From: Phoronis australis
Lineage: Eukaryota; Phoronida; Phoronidae
NCBI GenBank assembly: GCA_002633005.1
Contig: NMRA01000038.1
Coordinates: 581,329 to 645,328 of the forward strand
DNA: 64,000 bases
Direction of reading: 5' to 3'
Shown piece after piece: positions 49,452-61,694 of the stretch. How positions within the stretch are numbered: the first letter of the stretch is position 1; every line of letters starts with the position of its first letter. Both the position numbers and the translations under genes were made by a program. The notes under the pieces are model-generated. The model was not told where the DNA came from. It searched no databases and saw only the letters and a program-made list of their open reading frames with translations.

Positions 49452-51751
49452 CGAATAGTCGCTGTTAATTCATTGACTCGAGATGGGTAGCCTTTTGTAA
49501 ATGCAAACCTAAGATTGAGCAAAAATTTTCTTTTTATGCTTGATCACTAAGTTGCCAGGATTGCACGACCCAGTTGGCACTGAGTTCTGAAACAATCTTG
49601 CTGATTGTGCGTGACGTTTAGACTTTAACTGCGTTGACCTCATTTTTGTAAAAAAATGCTTCTGAGCATTCACAGTGGCCGATTTCCTAGTGATGTCAAG
49701 GTATATGTACACGTGATTAGTGTCCATTATTGCTTTTGGCAGTCCACAGCAGGGAGTTTCCATACACAGCAACACAGATGAAACAGGAGTCGTCCATAGT
49801 GAACTGCTACTCTCAATCATTAGACAAAAATCTGTAGTGTGTAGGATTTTTATTAAATGAAATTTATTTTCATCTGTGATAAGTTCTCCATTACAGTAGT
49901 GGTTGTAGAAGATGTTTGTGCCGTTTACTTGAATAATAAAACGTTTTTGTACAGACGTGTTTTTGTATACATCAAATATGTGAATATTACAGTATCACAG
50001 TGTAAAGCCGTGTACTGAGGTGCTTATCCTTTATTTACTATGAATGTGTGAATTAAGAAAGGTAGTATTCCTTGACACAACTCGAGTAATAAACTATCAG
50101 TTCTTTCGAGGCCAAGGAATCGCCTCTAAGTTGACTAAGGAGCAATTGGAGACCAATTTCTAAGCCGTGGTAAGTAGTTCATATAAAGTTTTGTTGTTAT
50201 GGAAGGGGATTTGTACCTGCTTTAACCCTGATTTCACACAGCCACGCATTTGAAAATTTCTTCAAATGTTTTTAATGTTCTATTTTCTCTAAACAAGCAT
50301 ACAAGGCCAAATGTCCAAGCACAGCTATCAGACTAGTGCGATTCTGTAGGTTCAACGCCACCTATTGGTGAGTGGAGTAAGTTAGGTCTGAGTGAGTTAT
50401 TGATGAGCTTACACAATGCCACAAAGCAAGATGGGCGACATCAAAGCAAACTGTCATGTTCACAGTAAAGGTGTACATAATATCAACACTTGATTGTATT
50501 TCTGTTAAGGTTTACGACCTCTTGCATAATTTTCAAAAAACGCCCAATCGAGCAAATCCAAAAAAATTTCGAGCAAGAGTAATACCCTTGACACATGCGA
50601 TTATTTAGTTTTGACAAAAGGCTTTTGATGGGGTAAATGTGCTCGACATTTCAGATGACCCTCACAGAAAAATCTGGTTGGAAATATTCAACTTTTTACA
50701 TCTGGATGCTGCAGGGGATGGAAATTCTATTTCTGAACAGGAGTCCTTGTGGGGCATCTGGTCCTTTGGTGTAGGGTCTGGTCAATGGGTTTGGAGCACT
50801 TTCTGGCATATGTGGAGTGTAGGAGCCTTGAATTTTGCGTTAGCAAATCCCCGGGACTAGGGTTTAGGGAATCGTAACAGAAATTTAGAGATGTGGCTTA
50901 GATTCATTTCCATCCTGAGGTGTTGTCTACATCTAACTTATTAAACTTGATTTGAAAATATTTGAAACTCTTGATTAGTTTTGAAATCTGACATTTATGC
51001 CTATTCTCTGAAAGTTAAGTCACAAAATCCCCAATCATTTTTTTCTCATTTCTAAATAATGTCTAGGACGCTTGGAATTGCGTGGAACTCATTAAACGAT
51101 AAAAATTAAAATGTCACTTTAAACATTTTTACACAAAGCAAAACTAATACTGGAGTATGAAAAATAATTTACTGTATATTTCTGACTTGTTAAATACATT
51201 TGACAGGAACAAAAGTTACTAGAAATCCAGCAGCAGAAAATTTTGTAAATTAAACTTGTCAAGAGGTAAGGAGCACTGAAATGGTGTGCCAATGGGCATT
51301 GGGTATTTAACAAAAATTCAAGGACACTAAAGATATAGAATTAGCAAATGTAATTGCAAAACAATTCTTGTGCTGAGACCTGACTTTCCAAAATGAATTG
51401 GGTAAAGCAAAAACAAATTTAACTTCAGCGAATCGGATGACAACGATTTCTATACAAGGGGGATACCACAGTTGATGATCACGAAGTAGTCTTTTGAGTG
51501 CAGTTAAAACTTCTAAGACAATGTAAGAATTTAAAATTTACTCCTAAATAAAACTGCGATCTAATCCGAAATTTCACAGTAAAACTAGAGTTGCGGTTAA
51601 ATTCTTGTCCTACAGTCATCCGCTGCAGCTGTTGAGGGAGAATTTTTCACGCTGTAGCTTGCCAAATCCTCCGAGTTCACACAAAGTATGCGTCATAAAA
51701 CAAATATTTACAAACAAAGTTATCCAAATGTCTACAAGTATGTTGATGACA
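49452..51751. other. Intergenic stretch between the VBP1 and MYCBP 3' ends
   Basis: Holds the VBP1 3' UTR with an AATAAA at 49935-49940, and at 50100-50165 an inverted copy of a dispersed repeat whose consensus includes TCTCCAATTGTTCCTTAGT (compare 61695-61775, 48998-49070 and 19290-19345). No recognisable gene. The AT-rich part from 50900 to 51700 shows nothing I can name. Confidence 0.5.
49935..49940 (+). terminator. Candidate poly(A) signal for VBP1
   Basis: AATAAA on the plus strand 484 bases after the VBP1 stop codon, followed by a T-rich stretch. Confidence 0.45.
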
Positions 51752-53269
51752 TTAGTTCTCCGCCACTTGTTCCTCAGTTGGGGGCTCATATTGCATAAGC
51801 TGAAATAAAACAAATTGATGACATTTACACCCTCATATTGCATAAGCTGAAATAAAACAAATTGATGACATTTACACCCTCATATTGCATAAGCTGAAAT
51901 AAAACAAATTGATGACATTTACACCTGACACTGACCCCTTTGCATCAACCTAGATCCACCACCCATGCATCTAGTCCTTATGAACAACAAATTTTACTTT
52001 TGCCCTGTGCTTCGTTGTTTCTACACCAACTTATTAATCACATCTGACACAATCCTCCTCCCCATCGCATTAAATCTACTTGCCACGCGTTATCAATCCC
52101 ACAAATCACAAGTGCTACCTTCTTCTCAAGCGCATTGTTCTTGCCAGAACCTGATCATTTGCACCTAATTCTACCCCCACATTTGCCTTGGATTCTCCCA
52201 GAAAAAGCCTGCACTCAACAGCTTATCATACCCAACTGAACATCCCATCTCCCTCACACTTAATGGATCTCTGACCTTTCCCACAAACCAAACGCTCTAC
52301 ATTGCTCTCCAGTTCCATATTCTCCGAGTGCCCTATGTCACAGCTTATTATTCCCAAACGACCCAGTGACCCCTCTCCATCAACCTGCATCCACTTTCTA
52401 CCCCTAGATATACCTTGGTCTTGAGCTCTGTGTTTTCCTCAGTGAGTGCTTCCACCTTTTGCCTGAGTTCAGTCACCTCCAGTTTAAGTGCCTCAACGTC
52501 GGCCGTCTCCGGGCCGGCACTGCCCAGATGCATTCTTAAAAAGCTGGCACACAGGTTAAGGTCATAGCCAAAAGAGGGCTTAAAACTACAATTCCTCAGT
52601 AACCACACGAAAAATGAATTTAACTCATAAAATAAGTCGCATAACATTCCTTACCACAACAGCACTTGATTTCCATTGCCAACAAAAGAACATCAAAACC
52701 ATCATTTTTTTAAGGCTGACCAAGTGAGCCTTAAAATTGCTAAATTCGAAAATAGTGCATGTGAGTGGAAGGCCGGCTTATTCAGCAACAGCTCCAGATC
52801 AGATAAGCGTGGTGTTTTAATTTATCACAAAATTTACAAGTCTTTACCTACTTAAAATCTACCAGCTACCTAAACAATTTGCCTAATTTCATAAAAGTCT
52901 GCCAAGGAACTCCAAAGATAGAGGCAAACACAAAAATTCACCCTGCCACTAGGAACCACATTGGTAGACAGCTCTGCTTTCATATTCATAGGAATAAACT
53001 CGCCGAACTTTACAAATATCCTATGAGGGGTAAAGGGAGATGTGGCAGCGTATGCCGGATGGGCAGACGGAGATGACGGCAGTATGCACCTGCACATGTG
53101 TAACATGCGTGTGCATAAAAAGCTGCAAACCTTTAACAAAAGGATACTCTAATGCATTGTTTGGCTTCTCTGGCTCTTCATATAAGCCAACCAAAACTTT
53201 AGTTAAAGCATCTAGAACACCAGCCTTTTCCAAGTATTTTCGGAATTCCTCTCGTTTTGAATCTGCTGC
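51752..53269 (-). CDS. MYCBP: c-Myc-binding protein (MYCBP/AMY-1), last three exons
   Basis: Exons in order: 53148-53269, 52414-52543, 51752-51799. They give 99 residues from AADSKREEFRKYLEKAGVLD through EEPEKPNNALDF and a C-terminal coiled coil (VEALKLEVTELRQKVEALTE) to LMQYEPPTEEQVAEN and stop. The human protein is 103 residues and starts with about five residues before the AADSKRE match, so only a tiny first coding exon is missing. I could not place it: several short ATG segments upstream are possible and none is convincing, and the acceptor itself has neighbouring AGs (CAGGCAGCAG) that blur the phase. MYCBP binds the N-terminal region of c-Myc and also associates with AKAP proteins. The last acceptor is triplicated (51785-51925). 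Confidence 0.9.
51785..51925 (-). repeat. 47-bp repeat x3 carrying the MYCBP last-exon acceptor
   Basis: Three exact-length 47-base copies at 51785, 51832 and 51879. On the minus strand each contains GTTTTATTTCAG followed by the first 15 bases of the exon, CTTATGCAATATGAG. The real exon is the last copy in transcription order. As 47 is not a multiple of three, use of the middle or far acceptor changes the frame; from the middle one the C-terminus would continue open for about 75 further codons instead of ending at VAEN. Confidence 0.92.
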
Positions 53270-54037
53270 CTGTGAAATAGAAATCCCTACTGTAGATAAC
53301 CAGCAATGTATTTGCTCGATTCATCAGAATTTGTCACCTCCATTACACACAGAAACTTCCACTACATTGCCGAGAGCGTGACTTTATCGTATCAACATAA
53401 GGGAACAAACAACTGCAGAGTCAACCACACCAGCAACTTGACGCGATTCTCGATTAATCGATATTTTTCCTCTTAACTAAGGTGACAAGTACATTGGGAT
53501 CGCCCATGTAAGGCAGTTTAACAATTGAACCATGACACAATGCAATTTTAATTAGATCATCAGTGTTTTTTTCGATTATATCATGAGTTCCAATTTAACA
53601 ACACATAAGAGAGTACTGCAGAACGGAAGGCTTCATATTTTATTTAAAGTGTGAGGTAAAACACAAATACAGTGTAATAGTATTGTGATTTGTACTGGAA
53701 CTACACTTACCTTAAATGGCACAATTAGTTAGAATGGTTTATTATATAAGTCTTGCCAAACAGTTCTATGAAATGTGACGCATGTGTATGTGGTCTTGTG
53801 TATTGCAAAAACATGTTGTTGTACAGTAGTTAGTCCACAATAAAGTAGTGTTCAAGTAAAGACGTCTTCCTCACTCTCCACATTACATACAGTCTCAACT
53901 TTAAGTGTCTCAACTGTCTAAAAGTCAAATCAAATGCACTGTTCCAAGATTAGAATTTTTGGTATATGCCCTCCTATTTCTGAGATACATAAGTACGCGA
54001 GTATATTTTAAACAATGATATGATGTGGTTCTAGCTA

Positions 54038-54865
54038 CAGGGCTCGACATAACGAGATGCAGGTCACATTTGCGACCTAAAATTTAGAAATGCGAGCTGA
54101 GATTTTTGCCAGCTCATATCAAGTCGCAAAATGCGACCTGGAATTTTCAACACATGCAAGCCGAGTTTTTACACTTCTCGGCAGACCTGGCAAATATAAA
54201 GCAGCTTGTGTGAATCTGACCATTATTTGGTTGTTGCTAAATCAAGTTCAAAAGAACACTAACCGAGAACAGCCCTCCCGATGACTTCTAAGTTCTAAGC
54301 ATGTCACGTGAACATGGGAAAATGCAGAAGTGTTTCATTGACTGACATTTTTCGCTACAGGATGTTTTCCAAATGTCGTTTAAATTGCAAAGTTTTGGCT
54401 AAGAACAATAAATGGAGGGATTTGCACTCGAAGTTAATTGGAATCTTTAACGATTTTGATGACAGTCATATAGCAGGTCAGGCCTAACAAAATCATAGGT
54501 ACTTTTTCATCGAATATTTTCGCAATTTTAACATTGCAAGATTAGTTACTCAAATGCACATGTCGGTTAGAGAGCACGGATTCAACTTTCACGTTGGCAA
54601 CTAGCCTAGCGCTCTAAAGCCTTTCAGTGGTGGCCGTGAAGAACAGTAACACCATATCTGAATGTAAGAACTCAATTTCGCGCATGTAAAAGCATAATAT
54701 AAACATTTTCTTGATGATCTAAAATCAATTTTGGCACATAAAAATTGCAGAAAATTTTGCGACCTGGCATTTATGAATGCGAGCTGTATTTTGAAAATGC
54801 GACATCGGATTTTGACAAAGTCGCAAAATGTGACCTGGTGATATTCAGACCAGTGTTGAGCCCTG
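54038..54865. mobile_element. Inverted-repeat element with CAGGGCTCGACA ends, 828 bp
   Basis: Begins CAGGGCTCGACAT and ends TGTTGAGCCCTG. Just inside, both ends carry GCGACCT/GCGAGCT and AAGTCGCAAAATG motifs in inverted order. Flanks are TAGCTA and TAGTTA, a near-perfect target-site duplication. No transposase frame, so non-autonomous. The CAGGG ends resemble hAT elements. Confidence 0.78.
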
Positions 54866-57800
54866 TAGTTACTATGTAATTTCAGAGGAATAAAATCGTC
54901 TGCTATTTTACAATCTCCATTTTTGACCTAATGATGTCATGCCAGCTTATCAGCCAAGTGAATGCTTTAGTTTGTGAGTTAACCGCTAGTTAGAAATGAA
55001 AATCACAGAATGACAAGTGAATTGTAAACAGTTGAATCTTCGAGTGAATAAGTTCTTCTGAATGGATCAATTTCCGAGTAGATATTATTTCTGCAGATAA
55101 ATGTGTTCACGCGATTGCAACTTCGACATGTGGAGGTTAATGTTTGATGTGCTACGCCTACGGTATCAATGTAATGACTTACAACACTGTTTAAAGGTTG
55201 ATCTACCGACTGCTCTACAGGTTAATATAATTTTCACAACAAGGTGACAAGCAAATCTACTGCGCAGTGTGAAATGTCGAGGTCTGCGAGAAGTTAACAC
55301 ACAACAGTTCCTATTATTTTCGGTATTTGTAATCCTCAGGTCACACAGACACAGACACAAAGCTAGCAGGCTGGCTACTTAGTGGCAAAGCTAGTGAAAT
55401 TTAATACTATAAAAAGTTTTTAGGGGCCAAACCAAATGTGTTTACGTCGAGTCATAAGTCATGTCCCAATCTTTCTTGGCGTATCACCGCAGCCTCTGGT
55501 TTGTTTCACGTTTAATTTGGATAGGACAACACACCAATAATACGAATCGGTGGGAACGTATTTACGCAAAACACTGGTTTTATTATGATTTTAACCATTT
55601 ATTTCAAAGAAATATGAGCATGTCAGACTGCACAGTCCGAAAACGTTCCATACTTACTCTATACGACGTCATTACGAAGTGAAAACGCGACAATTTGCCT
55701 AAGTTATGAAGATATTTTCAAGCTTTTGAACCTTGTGTTGCTATATGCGCGTAAGGGATGCGCAATAGACCTTTTTACGGAAGAGACGAATACGCGTGCG
55801 CATAACAGTAGAGATTTGTGGGAACACGGAACACGGTAACCCAGCCTCGTCTCCCAGCCACAAGATAGCGCTGAGGTGGCACTGACCAGTTAGGGCCGGC
55901 CGGGTAGGCGGCCAAGCTCATGGGGCATTTTTTAATTAGGTATTGTATGTAGGCCAAGTAAATGTGGTATGTTTGTATTTGTGAACATGCTGAGAATAAA
56001 AAGGCCACTTGCTCTGCTGTAGCTGCACTCTTTTTCAAGTTGGTGGCCCCCTGTTGCAGTTGTGCATTGCTGTGTAGCGATACACTCTATCACAGTGCTA
56101 AACGAAACCACTTTGCAGTATAGGTGGCGCTGTGTCAGAGGGTGGTGTAGCGACTGAGAGTGACCGTTCAGGTAGCCTCAGCCCCCAAAACAAGCCAGAT
56201 TTGCAAAAAAAGCTAGTTGGTTGACAGTACTTTTGCACCACATTTTTGGGGTTCGATCCGATCTCATACAATTCAATTCCGTTACCTGCAATAACATGGA
56301 AACCGACAATCATCGAATCAAAAACGAAAGCTTCTGAGTTTATTGGGATGAACCACTGCATGCCTGTGACTTGAGCGGGTGACGGGCACGCCAACTGACG
56401 GCCGGTAAGCCGCATAACGGCGATTTCATGAAGGTTCGGCTCTAGTACGTATTTAAGACCGATACAGATGTTCTGCCGCCTCACTCAAGTATTGAAAGTA
56501 ACGACGGACAATTCAGAAGCTGCTAATCCCTACTGGGAATTCAAGTCGCAATCTAAGTTAATTGGTTAGTACCCGGCAGTGGCAGATGTACGGCGGTGTG
56601 TGTGTGACTAAAGATATATCGACTACCTCATGTAAGACGACGGTTTCTGTGCTGGTGACAAGTGCATGAAGTTCGGTAGTAAGGGAAGGGTTATGGTTGT
56701 TTTTATAAGTCTACCACTGCGGCCCAATGACTAGTACAGTGACGTCATATGTGGTGGTTGCTAGGGGGCCTAGTCAGTCAGTACTCATAAATTATAGAGG
56801 CCGCCAATCTAGCTTGTAGTGAAGAGACATCTGGTGAACACATGAAGAGACGAATGATGAGCGTCACTATCCAAAAATGATCAAATTCAAAATGTTTAAC
56901 TTCAGGTGCGCGTTGAGTTGCTGAAAGAGACTAAAGTCCTCAGAAGCATTTGTTGACTGCTAGCATGCAAATTTTGTCTTAGTAAGAAGCATGCTCGTAG
57001 CCAGCTGTTGCAGATGCATTTCACGGAATTTGATCAATGGGTTTCATCGCAAAATCAATATTAATAGACATTTGAATTTTAGCTTAAAAACAGCGAAGTT
57101 TCATGATTCAGTGTTTTAATTTTCTTTTGAAAAATCTTTATTTTATTGGCACTTTGCGTAATTTATGGCAAAAGATGTGACATAGTTTTTGATTAGCCAG
57201 TGGGAATATTAAAACAAAGCTTTTCGGACGGCGACGTCTATGACTCAAAGATGTCCAACTGACGGAATTTGGTGAATAAGACATTTATAAACCGATTTTT
57301 TCGCATCACATTCTTGGAAACGAATCACGACCTTTGATCCGGCAAAAGAATATCCCCATAGTCCTTGTAGTGTCCTTGCATTCTGCAACAATAATGAGTG
57401 AAAAATTCTTATTTGGTGTCAAGGGAAAATTTGCATTTACAAAACAACAATGACGACACCTTTGGGTGCCGAGAACTATCCCGAAACCAAACAAATATTT
57501 CAAAATTCAAGAGGTGAATCTTCCATCGTGCATGCAGTTACGAAGGCCTAACCAGCAATGGTATCAGTCTCCACTGACGGTCTACGTGATGTCGGTCCAC
57601 GGCATCTTCGTGACCGACAGATTTCAAGTTGCTAAAGATTTCGGTGTTTTAGTGATGTTACTAACTCGATCATGTTGCTAATCAGTTTTAATGCATAGCT
57701 GTCCCAAGTCTCAACCCTGGCGTTGCCAGCAAAGACTATTCTCGCGGAAAGGGAGCTGAGGAATGAGACCAAAGGGTTATTGAACAAGCGTTCCCTCTGA

Positions 57801-58308
57801 CAGGTTTTCACGCCACTGTTTTGCCAACCTGTTAGTGTACCGTCTGGGTCGTGTATTAACGCTGGTCCTTTAATAAACGCCGGTCTCGAATAAGCGCGAC
57901 ACTACGGTAATCACACCTAGACTCGGAGGTTCTAGTGTGCTTCCGCCGGCTGCTCCGCGCCATACTTGTATATATGTTCGGACTTGTGTTTCAAATATAT
58001 GTGAGTCGCACGAGACGGGCACATGGGTGGCGCAGCACTGAAAGAAGTGAGGGGCTATTATAGCCCCCAGCCCCCTGGTGGTGCACCGTGAGAGCATCGG
58101 CAGTGAACTGAGTACCTGACTGAAAGGGGGAGGCCTCATAGCCCCCAGGCCCGGCCCCTATGGTGCTTAGCCCATGACTTGTCGCATGGTTTCTGTTGAA
58201 TTCATGTATTCTCGTATGGGTAAACAAAAACAAAACCAGCAAAAAATTTGTTATCCCGTTTCATTATTGCTGGATTTTGACAATCTGACACAAGCTTGCT
58301 TAGAGAAC

Positions 58309-58314
58309 TTTATT
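58309..58314 (-). terminator. Candidate poly(A) signal for the bulb-type lectin gene
   Basis: AATAAA on the minus strand about 335 bases beyond the stop codon at 58650. Confidence 0.4.
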
Positions 58315-58649
58315 CAAGAGCACTAAAATTCTTGCTTTTACAGTTGATGAGAGAGCTTTGGAAGTCATTATATATTTTAAACAAAAGATTTAATTAATAC
58401 CATTACCAGTGGCCTACGCTTGCTCCTATGAAAATGAAAACTATTTCAAAATTACGCGTCTTTGTAAAGCCGCGAATGAACTAACCCGAACTGTAAAAGT
58501 AACCTAACAACGCCATCTGCCGGACACTAAAAGTCCCCAATCTGTCGATACCTGTCTCACAAAAAGCCTATCACTAGTACGCATCTTTGCAAAGTCTAGA
58601 ACGAAACCCTCCTACTAAATGACGAAAACTGCATAATGACGAAGTCGCC

Positions 58650-59360
58650 CTATCTGTTGGTACCTGTCGCCCAAAGAGCACCATGATTACCGTACAAGAC
58701 GAGGTTACCATCATTTTGCATAATTAAATGCGAAGCCGTCTTTCCGTTCGTTCCGCTTGACCACTTCGCTTTTTTACCGGGGGCATAAAGAACAACATTG
58801 CCGTCATCCTGCATTATGAGTTGAGTTGCCCCAGAACCATACGTGTCAGACGCCCATATTGGCTCCGATTTCTCATCGTACACGACGAAATTGCCATCTT
58901 CTTGCATTATGGCTTTGTAGCGACCGTTTCGCGAGATCAAAGCATCACTGTGACGAAGATCTTCTCTGTATTTTGCACGCAGTTGGTCTATCTCTCGATG
59001 CGTATTTGACGCCCACAATGCCCCGCCGTCGCCGTAGGCAACAAGGTTTCCGTCGTTTTGCAATACTACATACCAGACGCGCCTGCCGTGCGTGTTACTG
59101 GCCCAGACCGGGGTACCGTCTGCCATATAAATGACCATGTTACCGTCATCTTGCACAATGAAAAACTTGCCCCCTTTGCCACTAGTACCGGAGGCCCACG
59201 TGGCCAAACGGTTGCCGAAATGGTTGGTGTATATCACAAAGTTCCCGTCATCCTGCATGATGGCTTTGTAACGCTCATTCTGCGATTCGAGTTCTTCTCC
59301 AGTTTTCAATTTCTGCCCAACGTAGAGTTTATTTCTAATGTCCGAGTATAAGGAGGCCAT
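58650..59360 (-). CDS. Tandem bulb-type (GNA-like) mannose-binding lectin, 236 residues
   Basis: The frame starts MASLYSDIRNKLYVGQKLKT; the ATG lies four bases after a strong acceptor (CTTTTCAG, minus strand), so a 5' UTR intron is likely and the longer upstream frame is rejected. Two bulb-lectin domains (about residues 15-115 and 130-236) are joined by a charged linker. Six copies of the mannose-site consensus QxDxNxVxY are intact: QDDGNFVIY, QDDGNMVIY, QNDGNLVAY, QEDGNFVVY, QDDGNVVLY and QNDGNLVLY, three per domain as in the plant snowdrop lectin fold. WAS/WSS/WAT-type turns follow each. No signal peptide or membrane segment is seen, so a cytosolic protein, or one released by a non-classical route, is inferred. 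Relatives occur in plants, fungi, sponges and fish. Role, probably glycan recognition, is not proven here. Confidence 0.88.
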   Translation of the reverse strand: MASLYSDIRNKLYVGQKLKTGEELESQNERYKAIMQDDGNFVIYTNHFGNRLATWASGTSGKGGKFFIVQDDGNMVIYMADGTPVWASNTHGRRVWYVVLQNDGNLVAYGDGGALWASNTHREIDQLRAKYREDLRHSDALISRNGRYKAIMQEDGNFVVYDEKSEPIWASDTYGSGATQLIMQDDGNVVLYAPGKKAKWSSGTNGKTASHLIMQNDGNLVLYGNHGALWATGTNR

Positions 59361-59452
59361 TTTCTGAAAAGATGAGACCAAATTAATCTTTGTCATCATC
59401 CTCATTGCTCGAAAACAAGGGAAGAAAATAAAACTCTTTTAAACCAATATAC

Positions 59453-59603
59453 CAGTGGCGGATTTAGAGGGGGGCCAAGGGGGGCCCCTTAAAATTCTCT
59501 CAGATTCCATTGGGCAGTTCGGGGGTGCGAATGTCTGATGGGCAAAATCCTGGCTATTAATCTGCCCTGACCCCCCCATCTCAAAATCCTGGATCCACCC
59601 CTG
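59453..59603. mobile_element. MITE with CAGTGGCGGAT termini, 151 bp
   Basis: Starts CAGTGGCGGATTTAGAGG and ends CCTGGATCCACCCCTG. It is flanked on both sides by TATAC (59448-59452 and 59604-59608), a clean 5-base target-site duplication. Same family as 17911-18225. It lies about 90 bases upstream of the bulb-type lectin start codon, in the putative intron or promoter. Confidence 0.85.
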
Positions 59604-61694
59604 TATACTAAGAGCAAAGTTTAAAGCACTTAATTGGTGCCAGAAGTTTTGAGAACCAGTTTTCTCCACTGAATAACTGACATAAACTGGTTCTCAAAAT
59701 ACGGGCATGTTATATCAGACTATTGCCCTACTTAACATATACTTTTGCACACCTTCAAAGGAGGGGTAAGGAGAGAAGTAACGCTAGAGGGGATGGTGGT
59801 AACTGTGACCAGTTCTTAACGCGAATGCGAATGTTGATAACAAAAAAAGTAGTGCACAGTCTTGAGCGGACTGAAGTAAAGTGTCAGAACACACAAACGT
59901 TGTTTTTGACGAACTTCTAAGAAAGCCGGAGGACATTGTCAAATATGAAAACCCACAAGAGTCACGGTGGTTAATTATATAGAATGTTCTAAAATGAATT
60001 TATACAGCAAAGTAAATGAATGATCCATCAAACCAATTTCGAACAATAACTTCAAAAGTGAAGTTGTTACTTGACAAGTATTAAAGAATTTTGTCATGAG
60101 GAATATAATGCTTTTATATGATGTTAACGGCCATTAAATAAGTGACTAAGCCGATATTCTTGACACGATTTAGGGGTTTTAATGTGATTTATACAAATGC
60201 ATAAGTGTAGGACTTGAAAATATTATTTATTACATAATAGATTTATCCGTTCTTTCTAAAATTATTTGATCTGAACAGGGTTTTTAACCAGGAGATATTC
60301 ATGATGGAAGTAGCTGATGTTTTAACAATCTCAGGATCCGATGAATTTCCATCAGAATTTTGATTTTTTCAAACTTTTTCATCAGTAGAGCCTAACATGC
60401 GAGTTGAAGCGTGGGGATCACTGAGTCGCAAAGACAAAGAATAATTACTCTTATTCCCGGCCAAAATGATAAACTTTGCGATCTTTTGAAAAACTGGAGA
60501 CTTCTTTATTTGGTGTTGTTGCTAAGTGTATTAGAAATACCTTTAACTAAATTAATCCACGAGAACCAAAAAAGATTTTTGATGGGAGTTTGATTGGTGA
60601 AGACACGCTTGTAACATTGAAGATAACATCCCTGGACTATTGATGCTAATAGACTTTAAAAAGGCAGTTGATCCAATCTCTTGGATATTCATACAGAAGT
60701 AGTTAGCGTTTTAAACTTTGGAAAATATTACACAGTTGATTGACGTACTGTTAAAAGCTTTAGAGCTTTGTATAATAACGTATGATATTTTTCAATCAGC
60801 CATGGCTCTGGACGTTGCGAACCTGTTTTTGTTGTAATATTTTAGGTATTTTGTTAAAAAATACATGTTGAAATGGAATATAATTTCAAAACAAGGAATG
60901 TAAACTTCTTCTGTATATTCATTATAACCCTTCTGTACTTCTTTACACAGTCCCCAATTCATCACCATCACCAGTCTAATTCTAATTGTCTATTTGCAAA
61001 CTTTTACACTTCAATTTTGATAAAACTGCTAGTATTTGGCTAGTCTCCTCATTTGTGGTATTACATTTTCATCCAGTTTAAAATGTGGTAGAGTTAAATT
61101 ATACATTCATACAATTTTTTGGGATTGCAAAACTGTAGAGCCATAATGGCAAAATCAAATCTTTTGTGATAGTGTAACAATATCCACTGCATCGTTTGGA
61201 TTTCCGACTCTTCTGATTAAACATTAATGTTAAGTATAATTTTCTACTCGACTACGACATATTCCTGAGCTTAGACAACTGCAAACGGTTATTATTACAT
61301 AATGCAAAATTGACAAAACTATCCATCTACAAATCACTTGTCACTAGATATTTGCGGCGGTGAGGATATCTTGTGCCCGTTTTGTAAGATTAATTGTGTT
61401 GTGTGTTTCATCGCTGCTTCATTAATTGGATTAGGTAATACATCCGTGCATTATAAATCTGAATGCATGTTTTGTTTGAAACAGAAAAAATTATGAAAAT
61501 GTATTTATTATCGCCAGATTCTCCATTGCCTAAGAAGAAAGCGCTTAAATGTACCAAACGAACACGAGACCAAGAAACTTAAGAAAGTGGAACGAAATTG
61601 AAAAATTAGAAATTTAATTGAGAAAGCGGCAATAAACATCCCTTCCCTCATAGAATTATAGAAATTAACTTTTTATTTAGATCAGTTACCGCTT

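Larger units (their letters stand above)
53270..58649. other. Repeat-rich stretch upstream of MYCBP
   Basis: Must contain the MYCBP first exon and promoter, not located. It includes the inverted-repeat element 54038-54865, a minus-strand open frame of 128 codons at 56098-56484 with no recognisable domain, and from about 57850 to 58170 a C/G-rich repetitive part (GTATTAACGC, AATAAACGCCGG, AATAAGCGCG) that looks like transposon debris. Nothing else could be assigned. Confidence 0.45.

Noticed and set aside
55775-56470. MYCBP first coding exon
   Set aside because: Short ATG-to-donor segments on the minus strand (for example near 55805, 55920 and 56296) either have weak donors, wrong phase or a peptide unlike the conserved MYCBP start. 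No choice could be defended.
56098-56484. 128-codon minus-strand open frame as a gene
   Set aside because: No recognisable domain, no clear splice partners, and the length is not improbable for this composition. It could hide an exon near 56290-56460 but nothing supports it.
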